From assembly GCA_038330085.1 (NCBI GenBank), contig JBBQNP010000005.1, forward strand, positions 5,303 through 69,302: a stretch of 64,000 nt of DNA, given 5' to 3'. The position numbers were made by a program, and so were the translations under genes. Within the stretch, counting starts at the first letter, position 1, and each line of letters starts with the position of its first letter. This DNA comes from JAEUIA01 sp038330085. Lineage in GTDB: Bacteria; Planctomycetota; UBA1135; GCA-002686595. Shown one piece after another: positions 61,472-64,000 of this stretch. Below the pieces are notes generated by a model. That model saw only the letters and a list, made by a program, of their open reading frames with translations, did no database searches and was not told the origin of the DNA.

Positions 61472-64000
61472 ATGATCACGATGCATCCGCTGCTCGTCTT
61501 GCTCCTGTCGTCGGCATCGGCGCAGGCTCCCGTTCAAGTGCAGACGGCACCGGCGAAGGCGGCGCCTGCGGCGTCTTTGGCGGCGCAGGCTGCGTCGACA
61601 CAGGCTCCGTCGACACAGGCAAAGTCGACACAGGTGAAATCGACGCCGGCTGCGGTGCAAGACGCGTCCGGCAGGACCTTGCGCGACGCCCCCGCTGCGA
61701 GTTCGTACGCCGAGCTGACGCACGAGCTGGTCGCGTCCGAAGCCCTCGCGCGCGGCGACGTCGACGCCTGGATGCAGCACGTCGTGTCGTTGCTCGCCGC
61801 TCCGCACACTGCCGGCGCTACCGACGAAGCGGCGCTCGTGCTGATGGCCCAGCACGCGGACGAGCTGAACGAACCGCTCGCCTGGCCCGAGGCGCTCGAG
61901 CGCCTGCAATCCGCCAACGCGTTCGATCCGCACGCGCGCTCCGCCGTCGCACGCGGCGCGCGCGAGTTGCGCCTCGCGCACATGGACCACGCCGCCCTCG
62001 AACGCGCGCACGCCGAAGACCAGTTCGAAGAGTACGTCGCCGACTTCCGCATCCTCTCCCCTCTCGACGGCCCTGACGTGACGAAGTCGGGCGAGGACCT
62101 GTTCGCCGAGCCCGGCTTCGATCGCGCGCACACCGGCTTGCGCGGATTGCAGGTGAGCTGGAAGACAGGTCGGCGCGACAACCTGCGTCCGGACGTGACG
62201 CCCGAGGACTGGATCGAGCCCAGCCAGGGCTGGGCGCTGCTCGCCTTCGAGTTCGAGCTCGCGCGTGCGACGGCTGCTGCGGTCGAGATCGACACGCGCC
62301 GCTCGTGGGGTCAGCGCATCCTGCCCTTCCTGATGTCGATCGAGCGTCCGTGGACCTCGGTGACGGGCGATCCGACCTGGCAGTACTCGATCAACGGCGC
62401 GGAGCCGGTCGTCGTCGATCCCGTTGCGCACGAGGTCGATCCGATCGTGCTCGCGGCCGCGACCTTGCACGCGGGACACAACCGCGTGCTCGTGTGGTGC
62501 CGAACCGACGCGCACCCTGCGTTCTCGATGCGCGTGCTCGTGCCCGAGCGCACGGACGGCGGTCTGTTGTGCGGACGTCCACTCGTGCTCACGGGCAAGA
62601 GCGCGCCTGCGCCGGAAAAAGCCGCGACGCTTGCCGACGCACAGCGCATCGCGAGCGTGACAGCGCGCCTTCCGCGCGGAACGCCCGACGAGCAGGCGCT
62701 GCTCGGCTTGTCGCTGCTGGAGTCGCGTCCGATCGAAGCCCTGTCGTGGTTGCGTCGGGCGAGCGAAGCTGCGCCGGACGATGCCGCGATCGGAGCCGTG
62801 TACGCGCAGGCGTTGCAGGACGCGCCCTACTTGCCCGAAGTGTGGCGTCGCTCGGCCGCGCGCACGCGCTTCGAGGAGCTCTCGAAGAAGGCTGACGCCC
62901 TCGACGTCGACATCACGCTGGCTCGTGCGGAGGTGACGGAAGACCACGAGGAGGACGCGCTGACGCGCCTCGAGCGCGCGCGCCAGCAGTTCCCCACATC
63001 GCCTCGGCCCCTGCTCGAGCTCGCGCGCGTGTACCCCAACCTCGAGATGAACGTCGCGGCCGAGCAGGCGCGCGACGCAGCGCTCGGTCTCGCTCCGCAC
63101 GCGACGAGCGTGATCGACTTCGCGGCCAAGGAGTTCGGCACCGACGGCATGCACACGCGCGTCATCGCACTGCTGAAGCTGCGCGCGCAACAGGTCGGAG
63201 CCGACTCCGAGTCGATGTCGCAGTTGACGCACGTGCTCGTTGCGGCCGGCGACATCGACGGTGCGGAAGCCGCTCTGCGCGACGCGCGGTTGCGCGCCGG
63301 CGGGCGGCGTTACACACAGGACGTGGCCGATTTCCTGTTCGACCACGAACGCTCCGACCAGGGCGACGCCCTGTACGCCGGGCTGGCGGCGGAGTATCCG
63401 CGTTGGGAAATGCCCTGGCTGCGGCGGGCCGAGATCGCGCATCGGCGTGGCGATGCCAAGGCCGAGCGCGAGCTGCTCGAGCAGGCTTTGCAGCGCGATC
63501 CCTCCTCCGAAGCAGCGCGTTCGCGTGAGCTGGCGCTGGGTGTATCCGATCGGACCGAGGAGCTCTTCGCGCGCTACGGCGCCGATCGCGAAGCCGTGAT
63601 GAAGAGCTACGACGACAAGAAGTGGAGTGACCACATCGTGCGCGTGCTCGACAGCTCCGTGCTGCGCGTGTTCCCCGACGGATCGTTCACGACGATGACG
63701 CACGACATCCTGCAGGTGAAGGACCTCGACGGCTGCAAGGACCAAGGCACGCAGCGCATCTCGGGCAAGGTCGAGAAGATCGTCACGATCAAGGCCGGCA
63801 CAGGTGCCGAGCTCGAGCCCGTCGATGTCGACGGAGAGTACGTCATGCCGTCGCTCAAGCCCGGCGACTACATCGAGCGCATCCACCGCGACACGTTTGG
63901 TTTCCCCGAGGAGGGCACGCGCACGCTCGAGTCGTGGCAGTTTGCCTCGGGCACGGAGCCCTACCACGTCAGCCGTTTCGTCGTGATCCTGCCGCGCAAC
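61472..64000 (+). CDS. Second TPR/DUF3857 protein, cut by the window end
   Basis: ATG 61472 has GAGAGG 5 nt upstream. The frame is open to base 64000 (843 codons). The protein opens with a signal peptide (MITMHPLLVLLLSSASAQAP) and a short tandem repeat of STQxx pentapeptides (15-bp DNA period, about 61600-61650). A beta-rich part follows, then TPR-like helices. The start of a DUF3857 domain appears near the window end (SYDDKKWSDHIVRVLDSSV, then FPDGSF). Architecture and position make it a tandem paralogue of the preceding gene. Confidence 0.82.
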   Translation, partial: MITMHPLLVLLLSSASAQAPVQVQTAPAKAAPAASLAAQAASTQAPSTQAKSTQVKSTPAAVQDASGRTLRDAPAASSYAELTHELVASEALARGDVDAWMQHVVSLLAAPHTAGATDEAALVLMAQHADELNEPLAWPEALERLQSANAFDPHARSAVARGARELRLAHMDHAALERAHAEDQFEEYVADFRILSPLDGPDVTKSGEDLFAEPGFDRAHTGLRGLQVSWKTGRRDNLRPDVTPEDWIEPSQGWALLAFEFELARATAAAVEIDTRRSWGQRILPFLMSIERPWTSVTGDPTWQYSINGAEPVVVDPVAHEVDPIVLAAATLHAGHNRVLVWCRTDAHPAFSMRVLVPERTDGGLLCGRPLVLTGKSAPAPEKAATLADAQRIASVTARLPRGTPDEQALLGLSLLESRPIEALSWLRRASEAAPDDAAIGAVYAQALQDAPYLPEVWRRSAARTRFEELSKKADALDVDITLARAEVTEDHEEDALTRLERARQQFPTSPRPLLELARVYPNLEMNVAAEQARDAALGLAPHATSVIDFAAKEFGTDGMHTRVIALLKLRAQQVGADSESMSQLTHVLVAAGDIDGAEAALRDARLRAGGRRYTQDVADFLFDHERSDQGDALYAGLAAEYPRWEMPWLRRAEIAHRRGDAKAERELLEQALQRDPSSEAARSRELALGVSDRTEELFARYGADREAVMKSYDDKKWSDHIVRVLDSSVLRVFPDGSFTTMTHDILQVKDLDGCKDQGTQRISGKVEKIVTIKAGTGAELEPVDVDGEYVMPSLKPGDYIERIHRDTFGFPEEGTRTLESWQFASGTEPYHVSRFVVILPRN

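Noticed and set aside
59684..63967. 1427-codon open frame on the minus strand
   Set aside because: It lies antisense to two well-supported DUF3857/TPR genes, its translation is Arg/Leu/His-rich with no motif, and such frames are expected opposite GC-rich coding sequence.

Overview
The window is GC-rich DNA with bacterial genes packed on both strands. Gene content points to a planctomycete. Two secreted proteins (30264-32312 and 42208-43329) end in the same C-terminal module, with a QFWYRN core, that I associate with planctomycete exoproteins. The same affiliation is suggested by an ECF-type sigma factor beside a transmembrane Ser/Thr kinase, a prenyltransferase-like toroid protein, DUF4388, DUF3857/TPR and HEAT-repeat proteins, and by a two-gene system II cytochrome c biogenesis module. 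This placement is inference from protein families, not from a marker gene.

Layout. 1-767: the end of a membrane-protein gene and a PTS EIIA-like regulator (minus). 1164-9878: a type II secretion/pseudopilus operon gspD-E-F-G-H-I-J (plus), with a good promoter and a small leader ORF translationally overlapping gspD. 9908-14472: serS, a secreted protein of unknown function and a rhomboid protease (minus). 14723-21442: a tightly overlapping minus-strand operon tatA, mobA-like, polyprenyl synthase, resB, ccsA, folD. 21588-24611: mnmD and sucCD (minus). 24804-26837: dCTP deaminase translationally joined to a zeta-toxin/antitoxin-like pair (plus). 26910-27517: a DUF433/DUF5615 toxin-antitoxin-like pair (minus). 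27627-35284: a membrane-anchored carboxypeptidase-regulatory-like protein, a YWTD/LamG exoprotein, and the kinase and ECF sigma pair. 35479-37641: a HEAT-repeat gene cut off from its signal peptide by an in-frame TGA. 37788-42109: HerA-like ATPase, rmuC and a VOC protein (plus). 42208-44388: a second exoprotein (minus) and an HDOD protein (plus). 44808-44881: tRNA-His(GTG). 45139-53680: a plus-strand run of zinc-ribbon protein, ThiF/MoeB-like enzyme, nucleotidyltransferase, giant DUF4388 protein, lipoprotein and another carboxypeptidase-regulatory-like protein. 53687-56213: toroid protein, TetR regulator and its membrane-protein partner (minus), with two matching operators flanking a promoter. 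56490-64000: a cyclophilin lipoprotein and two large tandem DUF3857/TPR proteins, the second running off the window.

Many genes overlap by 4 bp (ATGA or GTGA), so translational coupling is the rule. The most unusual non-genic signals are a dispersed ~48-nt repeat (two GTGCC boxes 35-36 bp apart around a small hairpin) lying just downstream of three unrelated genes, several degenerate 15-36-bp tandem repeats around the secretion operon, and a 23-bp-stem hairpin between sucC and the dCTP deaminase gene. The window contains no CRISPR array, insertion sequence or phage gene that I can recognise.
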